From NCBI GenBank assembly GCA_028708425.1, contig JAQVYY010000001.1, positions 1 through 64,000 on the forward strand: a stretch of DNA of 64,000 nucleotides, given 5' to 3'. The translations under genes and the position numbers were made by a program. The DNA comes from Bacteroidales bacterium. Its GTDB lineage: Bacteria > Bacteroidota > Bacteroidia > Bacteroidales > Tenuifilaceae. Of this stretch, positions 20,864 through 31,091 are shown one piece after another (positions within the stretch are counted from its first letter, which is position 1; the number at the start of each line of letters is the position of its first letter). A model generated the notes under the pieces. The model worked only from the letters and a program-made list of their open reading frames with translations. It was not told the DNA's origin and made no database searches.

Positions 20864-21114
20864 GGTTTTGGCTTATTATTTGGTTAATGTATGCAAAAAA
20901 GATATTGGAGAAAAGGCATCCAGCCATACTAGTAAATTCGTAACTACTAAGCGTCAAATATAAGAAATTATTGTTTTCTAACCACTATTGTCCAATAAAA
21001 ACAAAGATAAACATTATAGATTCTACGCTTCACTGCGTTTCGCCATGAAACGTATGTTCGACAAAACCGTTGAAAATAGAAATGCCTTTGTCAATGACAA
21101 ATGTTTAGTTTTTA

Positions 21115-21159
21115 GGGGAGGGCTTGGCTAGCGGCGTAGCCGCTAGCCAAGCCCTCCCC
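21115..21159. repeat. Perfect inverted repeat, 21-bp arms and 3-nt loop
   Basis: GGGGAGGGCTTGGCTAGCGGC-gta-GCCGCTAGCCAAGCCCTCCCC. Confidence 0.95.
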
Positions 21160-21374
21160 TCCCAAATACAACTCAACGCCCTGTCATTCCGACCGTAGGG
21201 AGGAATCTATAAATATTAACCGGACACCAATGTTTTCTAACATATCATTTTCACTAAACAAAGTAAAATTTATTCTTTTATCGTTGTGCGGTAGCCCCCC
21301 CCTATTTGATTTAGTTGGGCCCAATTCGGAAACCTCGTTTAGCAGAAAATATTACTGCTCTTTTTTGACATCCT

Positions 21375-21425
21375 TATGCCACATTATTCATCAAATTTGT
21401 AAAATATGAACGCAAATACGGTTTA
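21375..21425 (+). repeat. Palindromic intergenic element, copy 6 (degenerate module I)
   Basis: TATGCCACATTATTCATCAAATTTGTAAAATATGAACGCAAATACGGTTTA; module II-like GATTTAGTTGGGCCCAATTCGG ~60 bp upstream. Confidence 0.75.
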
Positions 21426-21548
21426 AAATAACACCATGACCCCATTACGAAAAGTTTTTGTTTTAGTTTGACACTAAAAAGGGATTTTTCTTGCTAACAT
21501 TAATTGTTTTTTGTTTATAATTGCAACTAATAATACGACCAAATATCA

Positions 21549-22391
21549 TTGAAAATAGCCATGAAAAGAATTATTAAACCCTATACTATAGTAATAGTAG
21601 CAATTCTAACCACGGCATTTTGCCATACTTCAAAAAACCTACAAAAGCACATTAAGAGCAACTATTTCGACCTTCCTTCTGAGAGGTTAATAGATTTGCA
21701 AAACAAGCTACTAACCGATAGTGTAGCAGTGCTTTCTAACCAAAGCACTGCTCTTCTTGGCAATTACCTGTCGCAAAAAGTGTTGGAAACGCCAGATTCA
21801 AACAGCATCGATATTCGTGGCAACTATTTTTGGAATATCTATAATGCGCTGCCCTCGTTTGTAAGCGCAAACGAAAGGCACACAGGATATAATCAGGGGG
21901 CTAGAGATTACAGCGATAACGAGCAGCTTATGGCCTACGCCATTTACAGAATTGATAGAAGCCCAGAAAACCTAAGGCGAATTTTCGAAATTTTTAAACC
22001 TTCCCTCACCCAGCTGGTCTCGTCAAATACTTATAACGATATGGGTGTCAGACAGTACGTTGTTAAGGCAATTAGCAGCTACGAGGAAATTTCTCAAATT
22101 TCGAATTTCAAAACCCTTTTACAGAACGCTTACACCCAGGTTGATACCACAACCGGCAGCTTTGCGTGGGAAGGTACCCAGCAGTCGTTCCGCAAGTTCG
22201 AAAACTCTGCCTACGGCTTTTCTGTTGATGAGGTTAACCAAATTATTGCAAAGCACTTGGAGCTAGAAAGGTATAGCGATATGGCGTACTCACCCTGGCT
22301 CTCATTCTGGATGAGGCGCAACCACGAAAACAATATGGATGAGGTGCTTAAAATTCTAAACGAAATTGACAGCATATACAGTTCGCAATAG
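21549..22391 (+). CDS. Hypothetical exported protein
   Basis: Long ORF with N-terminal hydrophobic segment. Confidence 0.65.
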   Translation: MKIAMKRIIKPYTIVIVAILTTAFCHTSKNLQKHIKSNYFDLPSERLIDLQNKLLTDSVAVLSNQSTALLGNYLSQKVLETPDSNSIDIRGNYFWNIYNALPSFVSANERHTGYNQGARDYSDNEQLMAYAIYRIDRSPENLRRIFEIFKPSLTQLVSSNTYNDMGVRQYVVKAISSYEEISQISNFKTLLQNAYTQVDTTTGSFAWEGTQQSFRKFENSAYGFSVDEVNQIIAKHLELERYSDMAYSPWLSFWMRRNHENNMDEVLKILNEIDSIYSSQ

Positions 22392-22545
22392 TGAGGTAGC
22401 TAGTTTCAATGCATAGCTATAAACAGGTAGTACCCTGATAAAGACACCCCCTTTTGCTTTGCACAGATAAAACAAAAGGCCTAAATTCAACAAATAAATA
22501 TTTACTGCAACCAATAATAAAGCAACCAAATAAACTTATGTAACT

Positions 22546-23535
22546 ATGAAAAAAATAAGCATTATTTTATCAGCCCTTTTAGCTCTTAGCACGCTAACTA
22601 CAAAGGCACAAAATTGGGAAGAAATGCCTGTTGGCAAGAAATTCTACATTCAATCGGCCATGAACTACGGCAAGAACAATGGAGGTTACTGGGATGTACC
22701 CGGTAGTCCAGAGACTATAACAAAGGGCTCAAATATTCAGGTTTGGAGTTTAGATGGTGGTCACGATCGCCAATTTACCCTACTAACCACAGGGTATAAT
22801 AATAGCAGCTACCAAATAAAGGTTGGCAATACTTCCTCAGCAAGAATTGATATCCAGGGAGGAAAAAAAGACAACGGCACCAGCGTAAAAGTTTGGGACA
22901 AGAACAATCAAAAAAACCAAACATTCCAGTTTAAGCACATGGGAGAGGGTAAATTTAAGATTTACGACTTAAATAGTGGAAAAGCCATTTGTCTTGGTGG
23001 TCGAAAAAATGCCAACGGAACCAATGTACATATTTGGGACGACCACAATGGGGCGTGGATGGAATGGTACCTAATTGACGTTAAAACCAATAAAGCGTAC
23101 ATTCCAAAGAAGATAAGCAAAACCCCCGATTTTTTCATTAAAAACAAGTTTTTAAAGTACAGCGAGGAAACAATGGTTGGCAAATCAGAGGGAGATGCCC
23201 ACGTTGAGAAGATAGAAGGAAACAAAATATTTGTAAAAGTTGAAGGAACGAGTTACAATTCCGATGTGCCCCCAGGAGAACCCACAGAAAAACCGTTTAG
23301 CAGGCTACTTGAAATAACCTACAAGAACGGAAAATACATCTATCTTCCCGATGTTTACAGCCCGGGCGAGGTAAGCGACGATGGAAAATCAATTTCGTTT
23401 GGTGGTATGGCCTATTTTGAACTCACCGTTGCGCCCGCGCCTAAACCTGCTAAAAAAGGTGCTGCTTCATCTATTAAAAGAAATTCATCCTCATCTATAA
23501 AAAAAGGAGTCAAAAGAGAATCGCATAAACGCTAA
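22546..23535 (+). CDS. Secreted protein with ricin-type beta-trefoil lectin domain
   Basis: Repeats GSNIQVWSLDGGHDRQFTLL / GTSVKVWDKNNQKNQTFQFK / GTNVHIWDDHNGAWMEWYL. Confidence 0.8.
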   Translation: MKKISIILSALLALSTLTTKAQNWEEMPVGKKFYIQSAMNYGKNNGGYWDVPGSPETITKGSNIQVWSLDGGHDRQFTLLTTGYNNSSYQIKVGNTSSARIDIQGGKKDNGTSVKVWDKNNQKNQTFQFKHMGEGKFKIYDLNSGKAICLGGRKNANGTNVHIWDDHNGAWMEWYLIDVKTNKAYIPKKISKTPDFFIKNKFLKYSEETMVGKSEGDAHVEKIEGNKIFVKVEGTSYNSDVPPGEPTEKPFSRLLEITYKNGKYIYLPDVYSPGEVSDDGKSISFGGMAYFELTVAPAPKPAKKGAASSIKRNSSSSIKKGVKRESHKR

Positions 23536-23605
23536 AGATACTTAGGTAAAGCTTTGTATGCCTACCTAAAAATGGATAACGACCATACCAACGCAACGGG
23601 GGCTT

Positions 23606-24489
23606 TTAGTCCCCGTTTGGCGTTGGGAATTCTGCTAACCCCCTTTTTCGCCAAACCCACCAGGTTATCACGGCAAAAAGCGTCATCGAACTCATCATTT
23701 CAATAAAATGAGCCCAGCGCACAACATCGGGGAAAAGAAAGTTTGGTATTATTAGTACGATTGAGGTTGACAAGTAAACTAAAATTAGACTAACCAGTAA
23801 CTCTTTGCTTTTAGCATTAAACATAAGCACTATAGGCAGTATAAATGTTCAGAATAAAATCCCTCTTACAAGCTGAAACAAGAAAATATTTGAGTCCCGA
23901 TAGATTGAAACCATATGCTGAATGAATGGCAACTTTTCGGCACTACCCGAGTAAAACATGCGTAACGCTTCAAATTGCCATGCAATAAAATATCCAAATA
24001 AAAAATGTACGAACATATACACAACCCCAAGCACACCAATTTTCCAAAGTATGGTGGTTAACTTTATTCCAATTTTAGGGTTTGCTTTTGGGTAAGTCGT
24101 TTTAGCCATTTTAAGTGCTCGTGGTATAATAACAATTAGCGGAATAATATTCGCTAATATTATTACCCATGGGTCCGATTTGGATAACACTTTGAAGGCG
24201 CTTCCAAAGAATATGGTTTCAATTTGTGTCATAAAACCATAAATGGTCAAATACACAAAAATCAGCGTGAATGTAAGCCGCTTCTTACTCCAATCAGAAT
24301 TTTTTCCGATATAGAACACGGTTACTGTGAACCAAATATTTATAGTAAGAAAAAATAGTACCGAAAAAGGATTAGCACCTTGGCTTGCCGCCGCCTTAAA
24401 CGATTCGGAAAATGGCATTATAACACTTCCGATAACATAAAAGCTGTTGCAAATATGCTAATGCCTAGTATCTTTAAATATGTTTTCAT
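23606..24489 (-). pseudogene. Degenerate copy of the membrane protein encoded at 49481..50335
   Basis: Same sequence in inverted orientation, with a 1-nt deletion at ~24442 and a TGA stop at 23849..23851 where the other copy has TCA. Confidence 0.9.
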
Positions 24490-24730
24490 GCTGTTTATTT
24501 TTAATCAACTATATTTCTACAAAAAGTGCTTGCAAACATAGTAATTCCCACCTTAATGGTACATTGCCATTGTACTATTCTCTCGGTAACCTCATCAATT
24601 CTGCACTACCCGAATAGTATCATAAACAGTAATCTAAAAAACAAAGGAGAAGGAGAATAATTAATAACCGTAAAACCTCCACTACCTGATAAATCTAGTT
24701 GTATGGTAACCAGACAAAGAAACACATCTT

Positions 24731-24820
24731 TTAACCTGCATTATTCATCCTTTTTGTAAAAGATGAATGTAAATGCGGGGTCGTAGACCCCAAATTATTC
24801 GAATGAATAATTGGGGTTAA
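24731..24820 (+). repeat. Palindromic intergenic element, copy 7 (modules I and IV)
   Basis: TTAACCTGCATTATTCATCC..GATGAATGTAAATGCGGGGTCGTAGACCCCAAATTATTCGAATGAATAATTGGGGTTAA. Confidence 0.9.
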
Positions 24821-24893
24821 AAAGTTTCCTGCTTGCAGAGCTGTTTACAGAACTTGCTAATTGAAACTTTCTCACATTCTTTGCGGGCACCAG

Positions 24894-25730
24894 CTATTGT
24901 ATTACTATTTTACATGTTGTACTAAAACCATCCTGATCAAGGTATCTTAGCAAATACAACCCTTTTTCAAAGTCGGATTTATTGATTTCAATTTCTTTCT
25001 GCCCGTTAATATTCATCATGAAAACGAGGTTTCCGGTAATTGAATAGATTGAAATAATTGCGTTTTCAGTACTGGTCTTATTTATTATTAATGTCGACTT
25101 ATCAGTAACAGGATTTGGGTACAATTCAAAATAATTATTGTTTTCAACCCGATTTACTCCAACCTCATGATCAAACTTCACTATAATGCTGCTTACTGAA
25201 CCGTCCTCATCAACCATTAGGGTTTCAACCTCATTTACATTAGGATATGGCGGCGATGAAATAATTTCACAATTTGAATTTAACAAACCTACCCAAACAT
25301 ACCATGTGCCATGTGGAAACCATTGAGTAAAGTCTGATATTATAGTTAAAGGATATTCAATAGCATTAAGGGTAAACTCAAAATTATTACTTAAAGGGCT
25401 ACCCAGGGCAAACTCTCTAAAGTCCTTTTTCAGATCAATATTTTCAGGAAATATTAGCGGTTCTCCATAATTCTCAAATGGCGAGGTTGTTACACATAAA
25501 TGTGAGTCAAGATCTCTCATTACAGATCTAATTTCCAGGCTATCTAAAGTTGTTCCATAAAGGTCAACTTCTCCAAATTCGGGGTCTATCCCATTGGTTG
25601 CGGCGTAGTCCATTCCAAAAACAACCGTATCGGTTCGTCCGATATTATCACGAAGAATAAGTTTAAACCCTTCTTGAGCGTTTCCAGCATATGCCATCGT
25701 GATTAGCATAATAAAAAGAATCTGTTTCAT
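24894..25730 (-). CDS. Exported protein with T9SS sorting domain
   Basis: Signal peptide; FELYPNPVTDKSTLIINKTS...FEKGLYLLRYLDQDGFSTTCKIVIQ. Confidence 0.8.
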   Translation of the reverse strand: MKQILFIMLITMAYAGNAQEGFKLILRDNIGRTDTVVFGMDYAATNGIDPEFGEVDLYGTTLDSLEIRSVMRDLDSHLCVTTSPFENYGEPLIFPENIDLKKDFREFALGSPLSNNFEFTLNAIEYPLTIISDFTQWFPHGTWYVWVGLLNSNCEIISSPPYPNVNEVETLMVDEDGSVSSIIVKFDHEVGVNRVENNNYFELYPNPVTDKSTLIINKTSTENAIISIYSITGNLVFMMNINGQKEIEINKSDFEKGLYLLRYLDQDGFSTTCKIVIQ

Positions 25731-25939
25731 AGGATAAGTTTTAATGTTAGGTTACTATTAATTGCAAGAGCTGCAATCCAATCTGCGTTTGTTCCTAGAT
25801 TTACTTCATTGAACGAGCTTGATTTATCGATTAAATTTATCTCGTCCATTATTTCATCAAATTCATTGGATACAATTTCGGATAAAGGCTCATTCATTAG
25901 CTGCTCATCAAGTTCTTTTGGTATAAATATAATTTCCAT
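25727..25939 (-). CDS. Small hypothetical protein (70 aa) overlapping the downstream T9SS gene by 4 nt
   Basis: ATGA-type overlap with 24894..25730. Confidence 0.5.
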   Translation of the reverse strand: MEIIFIPKELDEQLMNEPLSEIVSNEFDEIMDEINLIDKSSSFNEVNLGTNADWIAALAINSNLTLKLIL

Positions 25940-26063
25940 AAGATAAAGCTTGTTCTACATTACTTAAGCGCTCACATTATCGCCAGCTAGACTATACCCA
26001 CACATAAAAGAAAGCCTACTTACACCCCTTAAAAATAAAGAATATATTCTGACTGTGAAAGAT

Positions 26064-26140
26064 TTAACCCCAAATATTCATCCGAATAGTTACTGTCTCC
26101 AACAGCGGACCAGGTTGCACAATCAATTTTGTTGCATGGT
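26064..26140 (-). repeat. Palindromic intergenic element, copy 8 (partial: IV, III, II)
   Basis: TTAACCCCAAATATTCATCCGAATAGTTACTGTCTCCAACAGCGGACCAGGTTGCACAATCAATTTTGTTGCATGG. Confidence 0.75.
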
Positions 26141-26378
26141 AACCAGACAAAGAAACACACCTTTTATTTACAAGCCGAGGTTCCCCTTTTTCGCAAACAG
26201 TTCAACCCAAACGCTCTATGGAGGGGTTAGTTAGCAACACACTATATTCTCTCGTTAGAAAACAGCGAATACAAAGTTTTGCGTTTTTTTGAGCAATAAA
26301 ATGGGCTAAGCCCATTCACTTTATCCTAAATTTTACTATGTTTATCGCTTGTTATAAAACTCACATACCCCTTTTGCC

Positions 26379-28673
26379 ATGAAGATTAAGCTTAACGTCC
26401 GACAGAAAATATCGTTCTCTGTTTTGAGTGTAGCCCTTATTCTTTTTGCTATTACCATAGGCTACTTCGCCCTAAGCACGCAAAAAGCTGCCCGAAAAAA
26501 TCTTACCGAGCTTACCATTTCGTATACCGATCAGTATGCAATGGTTATAGAAAATTGGCTTAGTAACGACCTGGCCGTTTCACGCACAATTTCAAAAGCT
26601 TTTTTAGAGCATAAACAGCTACCTTTTGAGCAGTGGCGAGAGCTGATAATGGGTATGTACAAGCAGATTATGATTGTCAACCCACATTTCGATGCCATTT
26701 GGGATAGCTGGGAATTTTCGCACCTCAACCCCGACTGGGATAAACCCTACGGCCGTTGGCTTCATATATACTACCGCAAAAATGGCAAGTTGCTCTCAAA
26801 ATATGAGAAGCGTAGCGTGGATGGGGATCCTGCCGTTTACCAAATGCTAAAAACCAAAACAAGTGAAACCGTTGTTGAGCCCTACTTATCGGCCTTGCAA
26901 ACAGGGGGGCTTATGACCTCTCTTACATCGCCAATGTTTATTCAAGGAAAATTCGTTGGCATTATTGGCATTGACCTTTTCCTTGGTCGTTTTCAGGATC
27001 TTATTAAGGATATTAAACCCTATGAGGAGTGCGCCTCTTTTCTTGTATCGAACGAGGGCACCATTGTAGCGCATTCCGATACCAGCATATTTTCAAAGAG
27101 GTTTCAGGACGCATATCCCGAGCTGGATTCTACCATGCAGGTTATGACCCGAATTAAAAGAGCCGAAAAATTCAGCTTTATTTTTAGCAACACCAACGGC
27201 GAAAGGTGTTTTTATAGCTTTAGCCCCATTAATGCGGGTAAAACGAATCAACCCTGGTCGTTAGCAATGGTAGTTCCCGAAAGGGTTATGCTTGCCGAAG
27301 CCAACCGCAGCTATAATGTGGGGTTACTGGTTGGTATTATTGGAATGATAATCCTGATTGTTACCATTGTTCTTTTAGCGAATACCATTACAAAACCCAT
27401 AAAAAAGATTACCTCCCTTCTCGAAAGTTTGTCCATAGGCAAAATTAATCACCACATGAAGGTGTCAATTAATACCGGCGATGAGATAGAACAGATGGGC
27501 AATGCGCTTTCAAAATCAATTGATGGGCTACTACTAAAAACCGATTTTGCCAAGGATATTGGTGAGGGTAACCTAAACACCGAGCTTAAACTACTGAGCG
27601 ATAGCGATACGCTTGGAGAATCGTTGCTAGATATGCAAGCAAGCCTAATTAAGGCTGAGCACGAGGATGAGATTAGACAGATTGACAACCAGAAACGTAG
27701 ATGGATAAATGAGGGACATGCCGAGTTTGCCGATATCCTAAGGCAGGATAGCGATAATTTGGAGAGATTGAATCAGAAAATCATAAAAAAATTAGTGCAA
27801 TACCTAGATGCTAACCTTGGTGGAATTTATGTGAAGAATGATAACAACGCACCTGTTACATTCGATTTGTCGGCATCGTACGCATACGACAGGAACCGAT
27901 TTTTAGATAGTTCATTCGAGTGGGGCGAGGGGTTAGTTGGGGCGTGTGCAGCCGAGGCAGAAACCATTTACTTAACCGAAATACCCCAAGATTATGTGCA
28001 AATAACCTCGGGTATTGGCGGAGTTAACCCCAATAATTTGGTTGTAGTTCCGCTACTTGTAGAGGAAGAGGTGCTCGGGGTTATAGAGCTGGCCGCAATA
28101 AAGATTTTTGAGAAACATGAGATAGAGTTTCTGGAGAAGCAGGGCGAGAGCATCGCCTCGGCACTCAGAAACGTACAGATAAACCACAAAACTACCCAGC
28201 TGCTACAAAAATCGCAGGAGCAGGCCGAAGCTTTAGCTTCGCAGGAGGAAGAGATGCGTCAGAACCTCGAAGAGTTACAGGCTACACAGGAAGAGGCCTC
28301 ACGCAAAAACTTTGAGATGCAGGCCATACTCGAAGTGCTTAATGCTTCCTCGTTTTTTATGGAATACGACTCGTTTGGTAAGATTATTAGCGTAAACGAT
28401 AAGTACCTGGAGCTGCTAAATGTTAAGCGAAACGAAATTTTAGGAACGCACCATTCCGATAACCTAGAGCTAACCGACATACAACGTTCGCAGTACGAAA
28501 AATTTTGGGATGATCTGCGCAACGGCAAAACACAAAAGCAAACCACAAAAACGTCCGTTGGGGGTAAGGAGTTTAGCTTCCTTGAAACCTATACGCCCAT
28601 TCGCAATAGCAGTGGCGAGGTTTATAAGGTGATAAAAATTGCCTCAGAGATTATAAGAACGGAGAACAACTAG
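26379..28673 (+). CDS. Membrane sensor: Cache-like periplasmic domain, HAMP, GAF, coiled coil, PAS; no recognisable output domain
   Basis: Two TM segments; TITKPIKKITSLLESLSIGKINHHM HAMP; GVIELAAIKIFEKHEIEFLEKQGESIASAL GAF; C-terminal PAS then stop. Confidence 0.75.
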   Translation: MKIKLNVRQKISFSVLSVALILFAITIGYFALSTQKAARKNLTELTISYTDQYAMVIENWLSNDLAVSRTISKAFLEHKQLPFEQWRELIMGMYKQIMIVNPHFDAIWDSWEFSHLNPDWDKPYGRWLHIYYRKNGKLLSKYEKRSVDGDPAVYQMLKTKTSETVVEPYLSALQTGGLMTSLTSPMFIQGKFVGIIGIDLFLGRFQDLIKDIKPYEECASFLVSNEGTIVAHSDTSIFSKRFQDAYPELDSTMQVMTRIKRAEKFSFIFSNTNGERCFYSFSPINAGKTNQPWSLAMVVPERVMLAEANRSYNVGLLVGIIGMIILIVTIVLLANTITKPIKKITSLLESLSIGKINHHMKVSINTGDEIEQMGNALSKSIDGLLLKTDFAKDIGEGNLNTELKLLSDSDTLGESLLDMQASLIKAEHEDEIRQIDNQKRRWINEGHAEFADILRQDSDNLERLNQKIIKKLVQYLDANLGGIYVKNDNNAPVTFDLSASYAYDRNRFLDSSFEWGEGLVGACAAEAETIYLTEIPQDYVQITSGIGGVNPNNLVVVPLLVEEEVLGVIELAAIKIFEKHEIEFLEKQGESIASALRNVQINHKTTQLLQKSQEQAEALASQEEEMRQNLEELQATQEEASRKNFEMQAILEVLNASSFFMEYDSFGKIISVNDKYLELLNVKRNEILGTHHSDNLELTDIQRSQYEKFWDDLRNGKTQKQTTKTSVGGKEFSFLETYTPIRNSSGEVYKVIKIASEIIRTENN

Positions 28674-28818
28674 CCCGCATTATTCATCAAATTTATTAAA
28701 GATGAAAGTAAATGCGATTTACCCCGACATAGGCGAGCCCAATTTTGGGCAGCAAAGCTAGTTGTGAAATTCGTTGCTGTCGGAGACAACAACTATTCGG
28801 ATGAATAAATGGGGTTAA
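28671..28818 (+). repeat. Palindromic intergenic element, copy 9 (full length), filling the whole gap between two convergent genes
   Basis: TAGCCCGCATTATTCATC...CTATTCGGATGAATAAATGGGGTTAA. Confidence 0.92.
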
Positions 28819-29400
28819 TCATCGCTTAAACAGAATCCCTACCTGCAAAGCAGGATTATAAAACAACTTATCATTATTAACCTTTGCGGTTAAGCACACC
28901 GCCTGGAGCGTTAATGCTACTCGCTGGGATAAGGAATAGTCGAAACTCACAATGGGCGACAAAACCAACGTGTGATTCCTATACAAATAGGCTTCTGATA
29001 GTAAGTTATTGTTTTGATTCTCGATATGAAGATTTTTAATGGCACCCATACCAACAAACACCGACACGGTGTAGCGAGACTTGCCGCCTTGATGACTAAA
29101 TCCTAAAAAGGGGCCACCATACCCAAGGTTAATATACGAGCTCTCAGAATTAACCGAATTGTAATTCGTTTTTTGCGTGCCCCCATAAATTCCGGTGGTG
29201 AAATAATCGCAAAAGTAGAACCTAAAAATACCTCCTATCCCAAGATTTCCTGCTTCAATTTGCTGATGGTTATTTTCGGTATAAACGTATCCTGGTTGAA
29301 AAACTAGCATTCCCCCGCTGTACAAACCCTTGCCCTCATCCTGCGCAAAAGTAGCTGCAGCAAAAAACGATAACACTAAAACAGTTAGCAATCTCTTCAT
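28819..29400 (-). CDS. Outer-membrane beta-barrel-like exported protein
   Basis: Signal peptide; alternating strands; short ~190 aa barrel-like protein. Confidence 0.6.
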   Translation of the reverse strand: MKRLLTVLVLSFFAAATFAQDEGKGLYSGGMLVFQPGYVYTENNHQQIEAGNLGIGGIFRFYFCDYFTTGIYGGTQKTNYNSVNSESSYINLGYGGPFLGFSHQGGKSRYTVSVFVGMGAIKNLHIENQNNNLLSEAYLYRNHTLVLSPIVSFDYSLSQRVALTLQAVCLTAKVNNDKLFYNPALQVGILFKR

Positions 29401-29425
29401 TTAATAGTCTCTTTGGCTTACTTTA

Positions 29426-29575
29426 TTAGCCCGCATTATTCATCAAATATGTTAAAGATGAATGCGAATGCGGGTTACCCGACCTAGTTGAACCCAATTT
29501 TGGGTAACAAAATTGGTTATGAAACTTAGTCCGCTGTTGAATACAGCAATTATTTGAATGAATAATTGGGATTAA
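29426..29575 (+). repeat. Palindromic intergenic element, copy 10 (full length)
   Basis: TTAGCCCGCATTATTCATC...AATAATTGGGATTAA. Confidence 0.92.
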
Positions 29576-29689
29576 TACAGCACATTAAATTGAAACAATT
29601 ATGCAGTAAATACACTGAATTCGCTAGTGTAGCGAGAACTAGTCATTCCGAGCAAAGTCGAAGAATGCCAACCGCTACATTCTCTGCAA

Positions 29690-30886
29690 CTAAAAGGCAC
29701 GTCGTAGCGTTTCATCAAACTGCTTACAGATACGTTCAAACACCTCTTCCTCGGTGCCATTCCCATTAACTGCTTGAAACAAATTTCGTTTTTGGTAGAA
29801 ATCACGGGCAAGGGCCGTTTTTTGCTCGTACTCCTCGAGGCGCGAAACAATGGTTTGTGAATCCATATCATAAAGCCTGCTCCTATCGGTTTTACTCCTT
29901 AGGGCAAGCCTTTTCATCGCTTCCAGGGGCGAAACCTGTATCTCAAAGGCCGAGGTGATGGAGCTGTTCATCCTTTTTAAGAGTCCATCGACAATATATG
30001 CTTGCACTATGGTGCGCGGAAACCCTTTAAAAATGAACCCTCGCGAACCAGAGCTAGCCTGTATTTTTTCCTCTATTAGCTTTATGGCAATTTCGTCGGG
30101 TACAATTGCCCCTCTGTCCATATACGGTTTAGCAATACGCCCTATTTCGGTATCATTCTTAATCTCCTGCCTAAGCATTTTTCCCGTTGAAATGTATACG
30201 AGGTTATACTTTTCGGCTAGCTTTTTAGCCTGCGTTCCTTTACCACAACCTGGGTATCCAAATAGAATAATGTTAACCCAAAGGTTTTCGAGCGAATGTT
30301 GAACTGCCTCGTCGAGGCGTTTCTGCACATCCTCCACTGTTCCAACACCATCAATGGGGTAGCATAAGTTTTTATCGTCATAGTATTTAGCTACGGGAAC
30401 AGTTTTAGAGTAGTACTCGGCCAGCCTATTCTGAATAACATCATCGTTATCGTCTTTCCTATTGGAAACTTTTGCTCTCGATTTTAGTCTACGCACCAGT
30501 TCATCATCGGGCACCTTAATGCTAAGCATACAGGTAAGCGAAGTGTTCATATTCATTAGTAACCCATCGAGTATATAGCACTGCACAGTGGTTCTAGGGA
30601 AACCATCGAAAAGGAACCCGTTGGTATCGGTTTTCTTGGTAATCCTATTCTCAATTATTTGCACAACCAGCTCGTCAGAAACTAGCCCCCCCGCCTCAAT
30701 TGTATCCCTTGCCTTTTTGCCAAGGGCTGTTCCTGCTGCAATCTCCTCGCGAAGAATTTCGCCTGTTGAGATGTAGGTAAGGTTGTATTTTTTTATTAAA
30801 AAATCGCTCTGGGTGCCTTTTCCTGCACCTGGGGGGCCAAATAGGGCAATGTTAAGCATAGTATTTTGGGATTTGTTTTGATTCAC
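29690..30886 (-). CDS. Tandem (two-domain) adenylate kinase
   Basis: Two P-loops (GPPGAGKGT and GYPGCGKGT), two YISTG motifs, FDGFPRT and FKGFPRT. Confidence 0.9.
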   Translation of the reverse strand: MNQNKSQNTMLNIALFGPPGAGKGTQSDFLIKKYNLTYISTGEILREEIAAGTALGKKARDTIEAGGLVSDELVVQIIENRITKKTDTNGFLFDGFPRTTVQCYILDGLLMNMNTSLTCMLSIKVPDDELVRRLKSRAKVSNRKDDNDDVIQNRLAEYYSKTVPVAKYYDDKNLCYPIDGVGTVEDVQKRLDEAVQHSLENLWVNIILFGYPGCGKGTQAKKLAEKYNLVYISTGKMLRQEIKNDTEIGRIAKPYMDRGAIVPDEIAIKLIEEKIQASSGSRGFIFKGFPRTIVQAYIVDGLLKRMNSSITSAFEIQVSPLEAMKRLALRSKTDRSRLYDMDSQTIVSRLEEYEQKTALARDFYQKRNLFQAVNGNGTEEEVFERICKQFDETLRRAF

Positions 30887-31091
30887 GAAGTTATTGAAAA
30901 AAGGGCTACAAAAAAGCCTTGTTGTAAAATTACTACAATATCCACAGGTTTATAGCCTCAACAATGAGGGAAATACTAACATTATTAGATAATTACAGCT
31001 GAAATTAATTTTTAAACGAAGCATTATCTGCCATTCCATGTGTTACCGTTTATCAGCTGATAAACATACAACAATTAACCAGATAAGTTTA

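Noticed and set aside
22546-23535. Ricin-type lectin protein as a toxin
   Set aside because: Only the lectin domain and a basic C-terminal tail are visible; there is no catalytic toxin domain.
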